In this document: positions 8,662 to 18,520 of the stretch, in pieces
Layout: the number at the start of each line of letters is the position of its first letter
Numbering within the stretch: position 1 is the first letter of the stretch
Assembly (NCBI RefSeq): GCF_026241095.1
Contig: NZ_JAPFGB010000007.1
Span: 1 to 64,000, forward strand
Source of the DNA: Saccharopolyspora sp. NFXS83
GTDB lineage: Bacteria > Actinomycetota > Actinomycetes > Mycobacteriales > Pseudonocardiaceae
DNA: 64,000 nt
Direction of reading: 5' to 3'
Notes under the pieces: generated by a model
Database searches by the model: none
What the model was told of the DNA's origin: nothing
Seen by the model: only the letters and a program-made list of their open reading frames with translations
Translations under genes and position numbers: made by a program

Positions 8662-11271
8662 ATGGCTTCCGACGACGTTCCCACCACCTCGGCCGCCCCG
8701 AACGCCTCCGCGATGCGCCGCGCGCTCGCCCGCGCGCGCGACGGCAAGGCGCTGGACCACGACGAGGTCACCGTGCTGCTGCAGGCGCGGGACTCCGACC
8801 TGGACCGGCTCGCCGAGTACGCGGCCCGCACCCGCGACGCCGGGCTGGAAGGCGTCGGCAGGGAAGGCGTGATCACCTACAGCCGCAAGGTCTTCATCCC
8901 GCTGACCAGGTTGTGCCGGGACCGCTGCGGGTACTGCACGTTCGTCACCGTGCCCGGACGCGTCGAGTCGCCCTACCTCTCCCCCGACGAAGTCCTCGAC
9001 ATCGCCCGCAAGGGCGCGGCGATGGGCTGCAAGGAAGCCCTGTTCACCCTCGGCGACCGCCCCGAGGACCGCTGGACGGCGGCCCGCGACTGGCTCGACG
9101 CGCACGGCTACGACGACACGCTGTCCTACGTGCGGGCGATGGCGATCCGGGTGCTGGAGGAGACCGGCCTGCTGCCGCACCTCAACCCCGGCGTGATGAG
9201 CTGGCAGGACCTGCAGCGGCTCAAGCCGGTCGCGCCGTCGATGGGCATGATGCTGGAGACCACGGCGAGCAGGCTCTACACCGAGAAGGGCGGGCCGCAC
9301 TTCGGCTCCCCCGACAAGGACCCCGAGGTCCGGCTGCGGGTGCTCGACGACGCGGGCCGCACCACGGTGCCGTTCACCACCGGCATCCTCATCGGCATCG
9401 GCGAGAACCACGACGAACGCGCCGACACGATCTTCGCGATCCGCAAGGCGGCCCGCGCCTACGGCGGCATCCAGGAAGTCATCGTGCAGAACTTCCGCGC
9501 CAAACCCGACACCAAGATGCGCGCCACCCCGGACGCCGACCTGCAGGAACTCGCCGCGACGATCGCCGTCACCCGGCTGGTGCTGGGCCCGAAGATGCGG
9601 GTGCAGGCACCACCGAACCTGATCGGCGACGAGTACGCGCTGATGATCCGCGCGGGCATCGACGACTGGGGCGGAGTGTCCCCGCTGACCCCGGACCACG
9701 TGAACCCGGAACGAGAGTGGCCGCAGATCGACGAGCTGGAGAGGCTCACCGAGCAGGCCGGGTTCGCGCTGCGGGAACGGCTCACCATCTACCCGGAGTA
9801 CGTGCGGGCGGGCGAACCGTGGCTGGATCCGCGGGTGAGCGCGCACGTCGCCGCGCTCGCCGACCCGGAGACGGGCCTGGCGAAGGAAGGTGTGCAGCCG
9901 ACCGGGATCACCTGGCAGGAACCGGACGGCGGTTGGCAGAACCTCGCGGGCAGCGGGCGCACCGACCTGCACGTCGAGGTGGACACGGTGGGCCGCACCG
10001 GTGACCGGCGCGGCGACTTCGACTCCGTCTACGGCGACTGGGACGAGCTGGCCGAGCGGGTGCCGAACGCGCCGGAGCGGATGGACACCGACGTGCGGGA
10101 CGCGCTGCGCCGCGCCGAGCAGGACCCGGCGGGCCTGTCGAACGAGGACGCGCTGGCGCTGCTGCACGCCGACGGCGCCGACCTCGACGCGGTGACCCGT
10201 CTGGCCGACGGCCTGCGCCGCGACGTCGTGGGCGACGACGTCACGTTCATCGTCACCAGGAACATCAACTTCACCAACGTCTGCTACACCGGCTGCCGGT
10301 TCTGCGCGTTCGCGCAGCGGCGCACCGACGCCGACGCCTACACGTTGTCGCTGTCGCAGGTCGGCGAGCGCGTCGACCAGGCGTGGGAGGCGGGCGCCAC
10401 CGAGATCTGCATGCAGGGCGGCATCCACCCCGACATGCCCGGCACCGCGTACTTCGACCTCGCCGCCGAGGTCAAGCGCAGGCAGCCGGACATCCACCTG
10501 CACTCCTACAGCCCGATGGAGGTCGTCAACGGCGCCTCCCGCACGAACCTGTCCATCCGGGACTGGCTCGGCAGGGCCAAGGAATCCGGCGTCGACTCGC
10601 TGCCCGGCACCGCCGCGGAGATCCTCGACGACGACGTCCGCTGGGTGCTCACCAAGGGCAAACTGCCCACGTCGAGCTGGGTCGAGGTCGTCGGCACCGC
10701 GCACGAGCTCGGCATCCCGACGACCTCCACGATGATGTACGGGCACGTGGACACCCCGGAGCACTGGGTGGGCCACATCAAGCTCATCGCCGAACTCCAG
10801 CGCAAAGCCCTGGACAAGACCGGCAAGCCCGGGTTCACCGAGTTCGTGCTGCTGCCGTTCATCCACCAGAACTCACCGATCTACCTGGCCGGGCTGGCGC
10901 GGGCGGGCACCACGCCGCGGGAGAACCGGGCGGTGCACGCGGTCGCCCGGATCCTGCTGCACGGGCTGATCGACAACATCCAGTGCTCCTGGGTGAAGCT
11001 CGGCGTCGACGGCTGCCGCGACGTGCTCGCGGGCGGGGTGAACGACCTGGGCGGCACCCTGATGGAGGAGACGATCAGCCGGATGGCGGGTGCCGACAAC
11101 GGCTCCTACAAGACGATCAGCGACCTGGAGGAGCTCGTCGGACCGACCGGGCGCCCGCTGCGGCAGCGCACCAGCCTCTACGGCACCCCCGCCGCCGAAC
11201 GCGTCGAAGCCGCCCGAGCCAGCGACGGCGTCACCCCCGCGGTCCGCAACTCCCTCCCCATCGTGAGCTGA
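8662..11271 (+). CDS. fbiC: FbiC, 7,8-didemethyl-8-hydroxy-5-deazariboflavin (F0) synthase
   Basis: This fused CofG-CofH enzyme (869 aa) makes the deazaflavin F0 of coenzyme F420 from tyrosine and a ribityl-uracil precursor. Both radical-SAM CX3CX2C motifs are present: C85/C89/C92 (CRDRCGYC) in the CofG half and C541/C545/C548 (CYTGCRFC) in the CofH half. The long conserved blocks [29 protein letters not shown] and [17 protein letters not shown] complete the picture. Length matches the actinobacterial fused form. ATG 8662 is preferred to the in-frame GTG 8635, which would add an unconserved stretch. The gene stands alone. The next feature downstream is a block of palindromic tandem repeats, not another cofactor gene. 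Confidence 0.96.
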   Translation: MASDDVPTTSAAPNASAMRRALARARDGKALDHDEVTVLLQARDSDLDRLAEYAARTRDAGLEGVGREGVITYSRKVFIPLTRLCRDRCGYCTFVTVPGRVESPYLSPDEVLDIARKGAAMGCKEALFTLGDRPEDRWTAARDWLDAHGYDDTLSYVRAMAIRVLEETGLLPHLNPGVMSWQDLQRLKPVAPSMGMMLETTASRLYTEKGGPHFGSPDKDPEVRLRVLDDAGRTTVPFTTGILIGIGENHDERADTIFAIRKAARAYGGIQEVIVQNFRAKPDTKMRATPDADLQELAATIAVTRLVLGPKMRVQAPPNLIGDEYALMIRAGIDDWGGVSPLTPDHVNPEREWPQIDELERLTEQAGFALRERLTIYPEYVRAGEPWLDPRVSAHVAALADPETGLAKEGVQPTGITWQEPDGGWQNLAGSGRTDLHVEVDTVGRTGDRRGDFDSVYGDWDELAERVPNAPERMDTDVRDALRRAEQDPAGLSNEDALALLHADGADLDAVTRLADGLRRDVVGDDVTFIVTRNINFTNVCYTGCRFCAFAQRRTDADAYTLSLSQVGERVDQAWEAGATEICMQGGIHPDMPGTAYFDLAAEVKRRQPDIHLHSYSPMEVVNGASRTNLSIRDWLGRAKESGVDSLPGTAAEILDDDVRWVLTKGKLPTSSWVEVVGTAHELGIPTTSTMMYGHVDTPEHWVGHIKLIAELQRKALDKTGKPGFTEFVLLPFIHQNSPIYLAGLARAGTTPRENRAVHAVARILLHGLIDNIQCSWVKLGVDGCRDVLAGGVNDLGGTLMEETISRMAGADNGSYKTISDLEELVGPTGRPLRQRTSLYGTPAAERVEAARASDGVTPAVRNSLPIVS

Positions 11272-11314
11272 CACCCGGGTCGCCCACGTCGACCCGCCCG
11301 GCGCCGGGATCAAG

Positions 11315-11500
11315 TGAACGGACCGTTCGCCCAACGGGATTGGTCGAACGGTCCGTTCGCCCCTCCCCGAATTCGAGTCAACGGACCGTTCGCCCAACCA
11401 GCCCGGACAAACGAGCCGCTCACCCCTCCCCGGAGCCGAGTCAACGGACCGTTCTTCCAACGGGATTGGTCGATCGGTCCGTTCACTCCGCGAGGTCGTC
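11315..11500. repeat. Three 63-bp tandem repeats carrying 13-bp palindromes
   Basis: Units start at 11315, 11378 and 11441 and are 63, 63 and about 60 bp long. Each begins with TCAACGGACCGTTC (TGAAC in the first), and units 1 and 3 share CCAACGGGATTGGTCGA. Most units contain two copies of an odd palindrome GAACGG-N-CCGTTC, about 30 bp apart. The centre base alternates A/T, so neighbouring copies are reverse complements of each other. Because 63 is a multiple of three, both strands stay open and would encode repeating peptides, such as NGPFAQRDWS on the + strand. I see no start signals supporting real translation. The block fills the gap between fbiC and the histidine kinase gene. A transcriptional attenuator, protein-binding array or dispersed intergenic element are all possible. 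Confidence 0.75.
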
Positions 11501-11718
11501 GTGGGGGATGTGGCCGGAACCGGTCCGGGCGGCCGGGGTGAGCCGATAGGGTCGGGGAAGCTGATCTTCCGGAGGCGGAGTCGATGCCGCACCGGGGGCA
11601 TCGGTGACGACGACCCCTACCCCGGAGCGCGACGCTTGGTGCCCGACGAGGCTGGACAGGAGCAGGCCCGCGCGCAGCGATCGGGCTCCCGCCGCACGTT
11701 CGCCCCCGGTGGGCGCCG

Positions 11719-12834
11719 ATGACCTCGCCGCAGCTCATCGTGCTCATCGCGGCCTGCGAATCCGCGGGGGTCGGCCTGCTCGGGGCGACGGTGCTGCACC
11801 TGCTGCGGCGCCAGCCGCTGGGCCTGTCGCTGATCGTGGTCGTCGTGATCACCGTGTGCGCCACCAACATCAGCGTGATCACGGCGATGTTCGTGACCGG
11901 GTCCGACAGCATGCCGGTTACGGTGGGCCTCGCCGTCAACTGCGTCGCCGGGGTCGTGTCGGTCGGCGTGGGCCTGGTGCTGGGCCGGTCGGTGATGACC
12001 GGCGGCAGGCAGCTGGCCGACGCCACCCGAGCCTTCGGCCGCGAGCAGCGGTTCAGCGCTCCCGCCGACCTGCCGAGCGCCGAATTCGCCGAGCTGGCCC
12101 GAGAACTGCGGGTCACCAGCGAGAACCTCGCCGAGTCGCAGCGCAGGGAGCGCGCCCTGGACGCGTCGAGGCGGCGGGTCGTCTCGTGGATCTCGCACGA
12201 CCTGCGCGCCCCGCTGCAACGGATGCGGCTCAAGGCGGAGGCCGTCGAGGACGGGATGTCCGCGGACCTGCCGCGCTACTTCCGGGAGGTCCGCGCCGAT
12301 GTGGACCAGCTCACCGAGATGGCCCAGGACCTGTTCGAGCTCTCCAAGCTCCAGGCGGGGACCTTGCGGCTGAAACCGGTGCGGCTCCCGCTCGACGACC
12401 TGCTCAGCGACGTGGTCGCCCGGACCGACGTGCTCACCGACAAGCGCGACGTGCGGCTGCGGGCGGAGCGGATCGACCCGGTGGTCGCGACCGTGGACTA
12501 CGACGCGATGAGCAGGGTCTTCACCAATCTGCTGGTCAACTCGGCGCAGTACGGCCCGGTGGGCGGCGCGGTCTCGCTGGAGCTGCGGTCCGATGGCGAC
12601 CACGCGGTGGTCTCGGTGTCCGACGAGTGCGGCGGAATCCCGGCGGCGGACCTGGATTCGGTGTTCGACACGGGATGGCGCGGTGACGCCGAACGCGACG
12701 CGGCGCCCCAGGGCGGCGGACTCGGCCTCGCGATCGTGCAGGGCTTGGTCGAGGCGCACAGCGGGCGAGTCCGGGTGTTCAACGTCGTGGGCGGATGCTG
12801 CTTCGAAGTCCGGATTCCGCTGGAGGCCGCCTGA
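11719..12834 (+). CDS. Orphan sensor histidine kinase
   Basis: This 371-aa membrane kinase has two hydrophobic segments near residues 5-30 and 35-90 that act as a short sensor/membrane unit. A linker leads to a HisKA dimerisation domain with phospho-acceptor H160 in WISHDLRAPL. The ATPase part shows an N box (FTNLLVNSAQYG), a G1 box (DECGGI) and a G2 box (GGGLGLAIVQG). No response regulator gene lies on either side, so it is an orphan, unusual for this subfamily. Two beta-propeller membrane proteins follow on the same strand after 90 bp and 184 bp, and these could be its output or sensory partners. The start ATG 11719 directly precedes the first transmembrane stretch. Confidence 0.88.
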   Translation: MTSPQLIVLIAACESAGVGLLGATVLHLLRRQPLGLSLIVVVVITVCATNISVITAMFVTGSDSMPVTVGLAVNCVAGVVSVGVGLVLGRSVMTGGRQLADATRAFGREQRFSAPADLPSAEFAELARELRVTSENLAESQRRERALDASRRRVVSWISHDLRAPLQRMRLKAEAVEDGMSADLPRYFREVRADVDQLTEMAQDLFELSKLQAGTLRLKPVRLPLDDLLSDVVARTDVLTDKRDVRLRAERIDPVVATVDYDAMSRVFTNLLVNSAQYGPVGGAVSLELRSDGDHAVVSVSDECGGIPAADLDSVFDTGWRGDAERDAAPQGGGLGLAIVQGLVEAHSGRVRVFNVVGGCCFEVRIPLEAA

Positions 12835-12924
12835 TCATCCGCCGCCGTCCACCCCGATTCACCCCCGGACGGCCCTGCGGTAGCGTCGGTTCGCGAGAAA
12901 TCGATCACCTTGCGTGAGATTCGG

Positions 12925-14202
12925 ATGCGGATGCCTCGATTCGACGATCAGCCCGTCGACCAGCCACACGACGAGATGTCGCCGAACCCCCGCTCAGACC
13001 ATCCGGCCGACGCGAGGCCGGACGCGCCTCACCGGCAGAATCGGATGGGACTGCTGGTCGCCTCCGTCTGCGGCATCGCGTTGATCGCCGCTCCGCTCGT
13101 GTGGGCGGTCACCGCGCAGCGCCCCTCGTCCGTTCCCGCCGGTCTCGGCGCACCGGCCCAGCCCGGCCCGGCCGAGCACGCCGGATCGTTGCCCGCGGGC
13201 CCCGCGAACCTCGACGCCAGGGGACGGCTGGCGCTGGTGGCGCGGCAGGCCGACGGATCGGTCGGGCTGAAGTACCAGCGCGAGTCCGACCGCGGCCAGT
13301 GGGACGGCTGGTACGCGATCGGCCGAGGAGCCGCGGGCGACGTGGTGACGGCCCAGGACTCGCGCGGTGGCATGGGCGCGTTCCTGATCGACACCGGCGG
13401 CGCCCTCCAGTTCGCCGCGGAGGCCGGGCCGGAGTCCCCGCGTCCGGCCGAGTGGACCGACCTGGGCGGCACCGACCTGCGCGGCACGCCCGCCGCCTCG
13501 CGGAACGCCGACGGTCGTTTCGTCGTCGTGGCGCGGGATTCCGGTGGACGCCTGCACGAGACCCACCAGGTCGGCGACGGCTGGAGCGACCTGCGGGAGC
13601 TGGCCGGGCCGCCCGTCGACGGCGATCCGGTGCTGCGCCAGGACAACCAGCAGCGCCTCAACCTGTTCGCGCTCGACGGCGAGCAGCGGCTGCGCGTCCA
13701 GCGCGAATCCGTCCCCGGCGAGTGGGAGCCGGCGCGACCGGTCGGCGAGCGGTTCGCGGGACGCCCCAGCGTGGTCGTCGACTGGGACGGCAAGCAGCGC
13801 GTCTACGTGCGGGGAACGGACGGCGGCGTGCAGGAGATGGTGGAGACCGAAGCCGGTTCGGGCCGGTGGGCCGACTCGACCGAGCTTTCCGGGGACGCGC
13901 CCGCGAAAGGCGATCCGATCGCCACCGTCGACCCCAACAGCACCGTCGTCGTGTTCGCCGTGGCCGAGGACGGGTCGGTGCACGAGCGCTTCATCGGCCC
14001 GAAGAAGAAGCGGTGGACGGAGTGGCGCCCTCTCGACGGCCAGGTCGAACGACTGCTGGCCGCGGTGCAGGACGGTGGCGGCACCCTGGTCGTGCTGGGG
14101 ATCGGGAAGACCGGTTCGATGGAGCAGAACTACCAGAGCTCCGGCCCCGCTCCTTGGGAAGGCTGGCAGCACGGCCTCGGCGGCCGGTTCGCGCCGCGGT
14201 GA
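12925..14202 (+). CDS. Membrane-anchored seven-bladed beta-propeller (PLL/tectonin-like) protein
   Basis: The N-terminal cytosolic tail is about 35 residues. A transmembrane helix follows (GLLVASVCGIALIAAPLVWA), then a Pro/Ala spacer and an extracytoplasmic domain of about seven repeats of 45-50 residues. Each repeat has the pattern G-x-P-A/V, N/D-x-D-G-R-x-x-V-x-x-R/x-D, with aromatic closures such as W-x-x-W and W-E. That pattern resembles PLL-type lectin propellers, so carbohydrate or surface binding is a reasonable guess, though no enzymatic motif is visible. Several starts are possible (TTG 12910, ATG 12925, ATG 12931), and I chose 12925 without strong ribosome-binding evidence. A paralogue follows immediately, and the pair sits behind an orphan histidine kinase. 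Confidence 0.65.
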   Translation: MRMPRFDDQPVDQPHDEMSPNPRSDHPADARPDAPHRQNRMGLLVASVCGIALIAAPLVWAVTAQRPSSVPAGLGAPAQPGPAEHAGSLPAGPANLDARGRLALVARQADGSVGLKYQRESDRGQWDGWYAIGRGAAGDVVTAQDSRGGMGAFLIDTGGALQFAAEAGPESPRPAEWTDLGGTDLRGTPAASRNADGRFVVVARDSGGRLHETHQVGDGWSDLRELAGPPVDGDPVLRQDNQQRLNLFALDGEQRLRVQRESVPGEWEPARPVGERFAGRPSVVVDWDGKQRVYVRGTDGGVQEMVETEAGSGRWADSTELSGDAPAKGDPIATVDPNSTVVVFAVAEDGSVHERFIGPKKKRWTEWRPLDGQVERLLAAVQDGGGTLVVLGIGKTGSMEQNYQSSGPAPWEGWQHGLGGRFAPR

Positions 14203-14386
14203 CGGCGCTCAGGCCGGTCCACCATCGCGCGCGACCGGCCGCACTGGCCCCAGGCGCCCTCGCACCATCGTGGATTTCACCGGGACGGCGCGGCATTCGC
14301 CGCATCGCGGCGGGTGTTCGAGGCGGATCCCCTGGGCAAGCCCCACCCGGTACGGTCAGGAGCGGCGATCATGGAACTAGCGCGGG

Positions 14387-15646
14387 GTGGTGTCGTTGCC
14401 GCAAGCAGAGGGATCGGGGCCGGCGGCCGGGCCGGAAGAGCACACGCCCGCCGACCCGGGCCGACGACCGCGCAAGGACAGGCGGTTCATGCTGGCCACG
14501 GGCCTCGGCGGGATCGGCCTGATCGTCGCCCCGCCCTCCGTGTTCGGTCTCCTGACGAGCGCCCGCCCCGAGGAGGACGGCACCGCCGCCCGCCCGCGCC
14601 TGTCCCCCGATCCCGGCGGGCCGGTGCACTCGGACGAGCAGAACCAGATCGTGGTGCTGGCGAAGGGCACCGACCTCGCCGTGCAGCGCAACCACCAGAC
14701 GACCTCGCGGGACGGGGCGGCCGGTGACTGGCTGCGCCTGGGCGAGCGCGCGGCGGGCCAGCCGATCAGCATCATCGGCCGGGACGGCAGGCTCGCCGCG
14801 TTCGTGATCGACACCGCGGGGTCCCTGCGCTACGCCGAGCAGATCGCGCCGAGCGAGCAGGCGGCGCCGCGGTGGCAGAGCCTCGGCGGCGGCGAACTCG
14901 TCGGATCGCCCGCCGCCTCGCAGAGTTCCGCCGGGCTGCTCGCCGTCGCCGCGAGGGACCGCGGTGGAGCGCTGTGGGAGACGCGCCAGGACCTGTCCGG
15001 CGGCTGGAGCGAGCTGCGCCGCCTGCACGGCTCGCCCGTGCGCGACGATCCGGTGCTGCGCTTGAACCGCGACGGTGCGCTGGCGCTGTTCGCCTTGGGC
15101 CGGGACGGCCGGGTGCGGGCGCATTCCGAGCGCGGGGAGGGTTCCGGCGAGTGGCTCCCCGCCGTCGACATCCCGGGAGTGGTCGAGACCTCCCCCGCGA
15201 CCATCGTCGACAAGCAGCAGCGGCAACGGCTCTACTCGATCCGCGCGGACGGGACGATGTGGGAGAACGTCGAGACCGCCGCGTCCTCCGGCCAGTGGCG
15301 GGGATGGCGCGAGTTCGGGCTCGGCGGCCCGTTCGCGGGCAGGCCCGTCGCCGTGGCCGACGGCAACAGCACGCTGGTCGTGCTGGCGCGGCACGCGGAC
15401 GGAACGGTGTGGGAACGCTTCCAGCGCAACCGGGCCGAGGACCGCTGGTCGCTGTGGAAGCGGCTCTACGGCGACCTCGCCGAACTCGTCGGGGCCGCGC
15501 AGGACGCCAACGGCGTCCTCGTGGTGTTCGGAATCGGGAACAACGGCGCGATGCAGCGCAACTACCAGGTCAAGGGCCAGCTGACGCCGTGGTCGGGATG
15601 GCACGCGGACTTCGGTGGCGAATTCCCGGCTCAGCGAACGCCGTGA
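14387..15646 (+). CDS. Second membrane-anchored beta-propeller (PLL/tectonin-like) protein
   Basis: This 419-aa paralogue of the preceding gene has the same architecture: a basic cytosolic tail (RRPRKDRRF), one transmembrane helix (LATGLGGIGLIVAPPSVFGL), then about seven propeller blades. Near-identical landmarks include GSPAASQ, DDPVLRLN, ATIVDKQQRQRLYS, NSTLVVLARHADGTVWERF and the closing GIGNNGAMQRNYQ. Two consecutive GTG codons at 14387 and 14390 are the candidate starts. No strong ribosome-binding site is seen, so the exact start is uncertain. The blade sequences have diverged more than the framework, suggesting different ligands. A long gap with no gene follows. Confidence 0.68.
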   Translation: MVSLPQAEGSGPAAGPEEHTPADPGRRPRKDRRFMLATGLGGIGLIVAPPSVFGLLTSARPEEDGTAARPRLSPDPGGPVHSDEQNQIVVLAKGTDLAVQRNHQTTSRDGAAGDWLRLGERAAGQPISIIGRDGRLAAFVIDTAGSLRYAEQIAPSEQAAPRWQSLGGGELVGSPAASQSSAGLLAVAARDRGGALWETRQDLSGGWSELRRLHGSPVRDDPVLRLNRDGALALFALGRDGRVRAHSERGEGSGEWLPAVDIPGVVETSPATIVDKQQRQRLYSIRADGTMWENVETAASSGQWRGWREFGLGGPFAGRPVAVADGNSTLVVLARHADGTVWERFQRNRAEDRWSLWKRLYGDLAELVGAAQDANGVLVVFGIGNNGAMQRNYQVKGQLTPWSGWHADFGGEFPAQRTP

Positions 15647-16581
15647 TCTCCCCTTTGTTCAACACCGCGACCGGGAAATTCCCGAACCATGGGAATGGCG
15701 ATCGAGTCGCGCGGAAATCCCTTCTCCGGCGCAATGCCGCGGACCGGGACGCGGGCGATTCATGAATTCCGCCCACGCGCCGCCGACCTGTCGCGCGACC
15801 ACCGCGGTGAGCACCGGTCCAGCGGTGGACGACCACGTCGCGGTCGAGCCGGAACGCGCCTCCCCGAACTGCTCCTATCACTCGATTCCGCAGTGGTGAG
15901 ACCGGAACGCGCCCCACGCGCGCCCCGATCCGCACCACTGCGGTCGACACCGCGAACGCCGGCCTCCGCCGGTCCGCTCGAGCCGGTGAGCGGGCCGCGG
16001 CCGGTCGTTCAGCCACTCCTCACCGCACGGCCCGCGAAGCCGGGAGACGGGCTTCGGAACCGATTCCGATGACGAGCACCGCAGAGTTAACAACACGGCC
16101 ATAGCAGCGTCAAGACCGAAGCCGTCGATCTACGCAAACTGCTCGTTCCCATTCACATTTCCGCGAACACCTCGGCCGATCACCCCCTTGACATTCCGGA
16201 ATCGACGTTTAAATTCGTGAGAGCGTTCTCATGGAGTGCGTTCCCACCGCTCTGAGCACTCCGCGAGCAACGGCGAGCCGGATGGATCCCCGCGTCGACC
16301 TTCGCTTCCGCGATGGTCGGCGAACTTCGTCGGAAGGGCTCGCCGTGCCGCTGTCACCTCCCGTTCAACCCCCGGACGTCCCGCGCCGCGGGACCGCTCG
16401 CGGCTAGCGGCGCCGAGGAGTTCAGCGCGCCCGGATCCGACGGCCGCCCCCGAACCACCCGCCTCCGGGCGGGTCTCCCGCCATCCCCGACGAAAGGACG
16501 AGACCACCTCCCTCCCCCAACGCAACACGATTCACCGGCGAGGAGCCGACCGGCACCTCACCCCGTCAGACAGGCAGAACC
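15647..16581. other. 935-bp gap without a supported gene; holds the promoter of the beta-helix gene
   Basis: Open frames here are short, lack ribosome-binding sites and show no familiar residues, so I call none. The last 400 bp are noticeably richer in A/T than the flanks and contain the promoter and operator-like sites described separately. Transcription from that promoter would leave an untranslated leader of roughly 350 bases before ATG 16582. I do not recognise a known riboswitch fold in it. Confidence 0.5.
16188..16250 (+). promoter_or_regulatory. Sigma70-like promoter with LacI-type operator-like palindromes
   Basis: A perfect -35 hexamer TTGACA near 16188 is followed about 16 bp later by TAAATT as a -10. 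Just downstream lies TGAGAGCGTTCTCA, a 14-bp near-palindrome with TGAGA/TCTCA arms around a central CG. A second looser site, TGGAGTGCGTTCCCA, follows. Both resemble operators of actinobacterial LacI-family sugar regulators such as CebR. No LacI gene is in the window, so the regulator would act from elsewhere. Confidence 0.5.
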
Positions 16582-18393
16582 ATGAAGATCTTCGGTAGAA
16601 CCGAGACCCGCCCCCGGCAGGCGGTGATGGCGCTGGCGACGGCGTCGGCCGTGGCCGCCGGGCTCGTCACCGTCACCGCTGCGGGAGCAGAGCCGCAGGC
16701 TCCGGCGCCGCAACCGGCGCAGGCGGTGCGCGACACCGACCCGAAGAACCCGGACCTCGGTCCCAACACCTACATCGCGACCCCGTCCACTCCCGCGGGC
16801 GAGTTGCAGGGCAAGCTCGACGAGATCGCCGAGCGCCAGCACACCAACCAGTTCGGCCCGGAACGCGACGCGGTCCTGTTCCAGCCCGGCGACTACTCCG
16901 CCGACGTCAACCTCGGCTTCAACACGCAGGTCGCCGGTCTGGGCATGTCGCCCGACGACGTGAACCTCAACGGCCACGTGCGGGTCGAGGCGGACTGGCT
17001 GGGTGAAGGCAACGCCACGCAGAACTTCTGGCGCTCGGCGGAGAACCTGGCGGTCACGCCGCCCTCCGGCGAGATCGAGCGCTGGGCGGTCTCCCAGGCC
17101 GCCCCGTACCGCCGGATGCACATGCGCGGCCAGATGCAGCTGTGGAACGGCTACGACGGCTGGGCCAGCGGCGGTTACATCGCCGACTCCAAGATCGACG
17201 GCCTGGTCGAGTCCGGTTCGCAGCAGCAGTTCCTCACCCGCAACAGCGAACTGGCCGGCGGCTGGTCCGGTTCGGTGTGGAACATGATGTTCACCGGCAC
17301 GGTCGGCGCTCCGGCTCAGCACTTCCCGGACCCGTCGCACACCAACGTGCCGGAAACCCCGAAGTTGCGGGAGAAGCCGTTCCTGAACATCGGCGAGGAC
17401 GGCAACTACAACGTGTTCGTCCCCGCGCTGCGGGAGAACACGCAGGGAGTCAGCTGGGCGAACGGCGCACCGGAAGGTGAGCAGATCTCCTTGGCGGACT
17501 TCTACGTCGCCAAGGAGGGCGACAACGCCGCGACCATCAACGCGGCGCTGGCCGAGGGCAAGCACCTGCTGTTCACCCCCGGTGTCTACCACTTGGACGA
17601 CACCATCAAGGTGGACAACCCGAACACGGTGGTGCTCGGCATCGGCATGGCCTCGTTGGTGCCCGACACCGGCAAGCCCGCGATGTCGGTGGCCGATGTG
17701 GACGGCGTGAAGCTCGCCGGACTGTTCATCGACGCGGGTGAGCAGAACTCTCCCGCGCTGATGACGCTCGGCGAGGAGGACGCGAACGCGAGCCACGCGG
17801 AGAACCCGACGCAGCTCTCGGACGTGTTCTTCCGCATCGGCGGCCCCTGGGCGGGCAAGGCGACGACGACGCTGGACATCAACAGCAACGACGTCCTGCT
17901 CGACCACTCCTGGCTCTGGCGCGGCGACCACGGTGAGGGCATCGGTTGGGATGTCAACACCGCGGAGACCGGGCTCGTCGTGGACGGTGACAACGTCACC
18001 GCGCACGGCCTGTTCGTGGAGCACTACCAGAAGAACAACGTGGTGTGGAACGGCAACGGCGGTCGCACCTACTTCTTCCAGAACGAGTTCCCCTACGACC
18101 CGCCGGACCAGGCGGCGTGGGGCGGTGACGGCGGCTGGGCGGCCTACAAGGTCGCCGACAACGTCACCGACCACGAGGCGTGGGGCCTGGGCAGCTACTG
18201 CTTCTTCAACACGAACCCGGCGGTCACGGCCCCGCGTTCGTTCGAAGTGCCGGTGAACCCGGGCGTCAAGATGCACGACCTCGTGTCCGTCTCGCTGGGA
18301 GGCACGGGCACCATCAACAAGGTCATCAACGACCAAGGTGACACGGCGAACGCTGACAACCAGATCAGCTACGTTCCCGAATTCGGCGGCTGA
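16582..18393 (+). CDS. Secreted right-handed beta-helix protein, probable polysaccharide-active (GH55-like)
   Basis: This 603-aa exported protein has a signal peptide of about 38 residues (RPRQAVMALATASAVAAGL with an Ala-rich cleavage zone). The rest reads as a beta-helix protein with pectate-lyase-type blocks in tandem: GPNTYIATPSTPAGELQ, LFQPGDYSADVNLGFNTQV, then LLFTPGVYHLDDTIKV, VVLGIGMASLVP and RGDHGEGIGWDVNTAETG. Streptomyces homologues of this layout are often labelled coagulation-factor 5/8-like or adenylyl cyclase proteins. The fold suggests a glucanase of the GH55 kind, but I cannot point to a proven catalytic residue. The promoter carries LacI-type operator-like sequences, which fits sugar-controlled expression of an extracellular enzyme. 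A strong terminator follows the stop codon. Confidence 0.72.
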   Translation: MKIFGRTETRPRQAVMALATASAVAAGLVTVTAAGAEPQAPAPQPAQAVRDTDPKNPDLGPNTYIATPSTPAGELQGKLDEIAERQHTNQFGPERDAVLFQPGDYSADVNLGFNTQVAGLGMSPDDVNLNGHVRVEADWLGEGNATQNFWRSAENLAVTPPSGEIERWAVSQAAPYRRMHMRGQMQLWNGYDGWASGGYIADSKIDGLVESGSQQQFLTRNSELAGGWSGSVWNMMFTGTVGAPAQHFPDPSHTNVPETPKLREKPFLNIGEDGNYNVFVPALRENTQGVSWANGAPEGEQISLADFYVAKEGDNAATINAALAEGKHLLFTPGVYHLDDTIKVDNPNTVVLGIGMASLVPDTGKPAMSVADVDGVKLAGLFIDAGEQNSPALMTLGEEDANASHAENPTQLSDVFFRIGGPWAGKATTTLDINSNDVLLDHSWLWRGDHGEGIGWDVNTAETGLVVDGDNVTAHGLFVEHYQKNNVVWNGNGGRTYFFQNEFPYDPPDQAAWGGDGGWAAYKVADNVTDHEAWGLGSYCFFNTNPAVTAPRSFEVPVNPGVKMHDLVSVSLGGTGTINKVINDQGDTANADNQISYVPEFGG

Positions 18394-18413
18394 GCAGCAC
18401 TTCCGCCACAACT

Positions 18414-18448
18414 CCGTTGCCCGAGCGCGATTCGCGCTCGGGCAACGG
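18414..18448 (+). terminator. Strong hairpin terminator after the beta-helix gene
   Basis: CCGTTGCCCGAGCGCG and its perfect complement CGCGCTCGGGCAACGG are separated by three bases, giving a 16-bp stem 20 bases after the stop codon. There is no clear U-tract, as is usual in actinomycetes. It can serve both the + strand gene and the convergent YncE-like remnant. Confidence 0.8.
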
Positions 18449-18520
18449 TGCGTCCAGCCGCGGTCGGCACGGGCTCCGGTACCGGGTGGATCTCCTCGGT
18501 GATGCGCCGGGATCTCCGCC

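Noticed and set aside
7951-10866. A 971-codon open frame on the minus strand opposite fbiC
   Set aside because: Its product is a repetitive, low-complexity sequence typical of the antisense frame of a high-GC gene. The fbiC frame on the other strand has clear motifs.
11315-11541. Protein-coding frames through the 63-bp repeats (NGPF-type peptide)
   Set aside because: Frames are open on both strands because the unit is a multiple of three and rich in GC. There is no ribosome-binding site, and the palindromes explain the sequence better.
15570-16016. A 148-codon minus-strand frame in the gap before the beta-helix gene
   Set aside because: Arg-rich product without motifs, overlapping the end of the propeller gene in antisense, and no ribosome-binding site.
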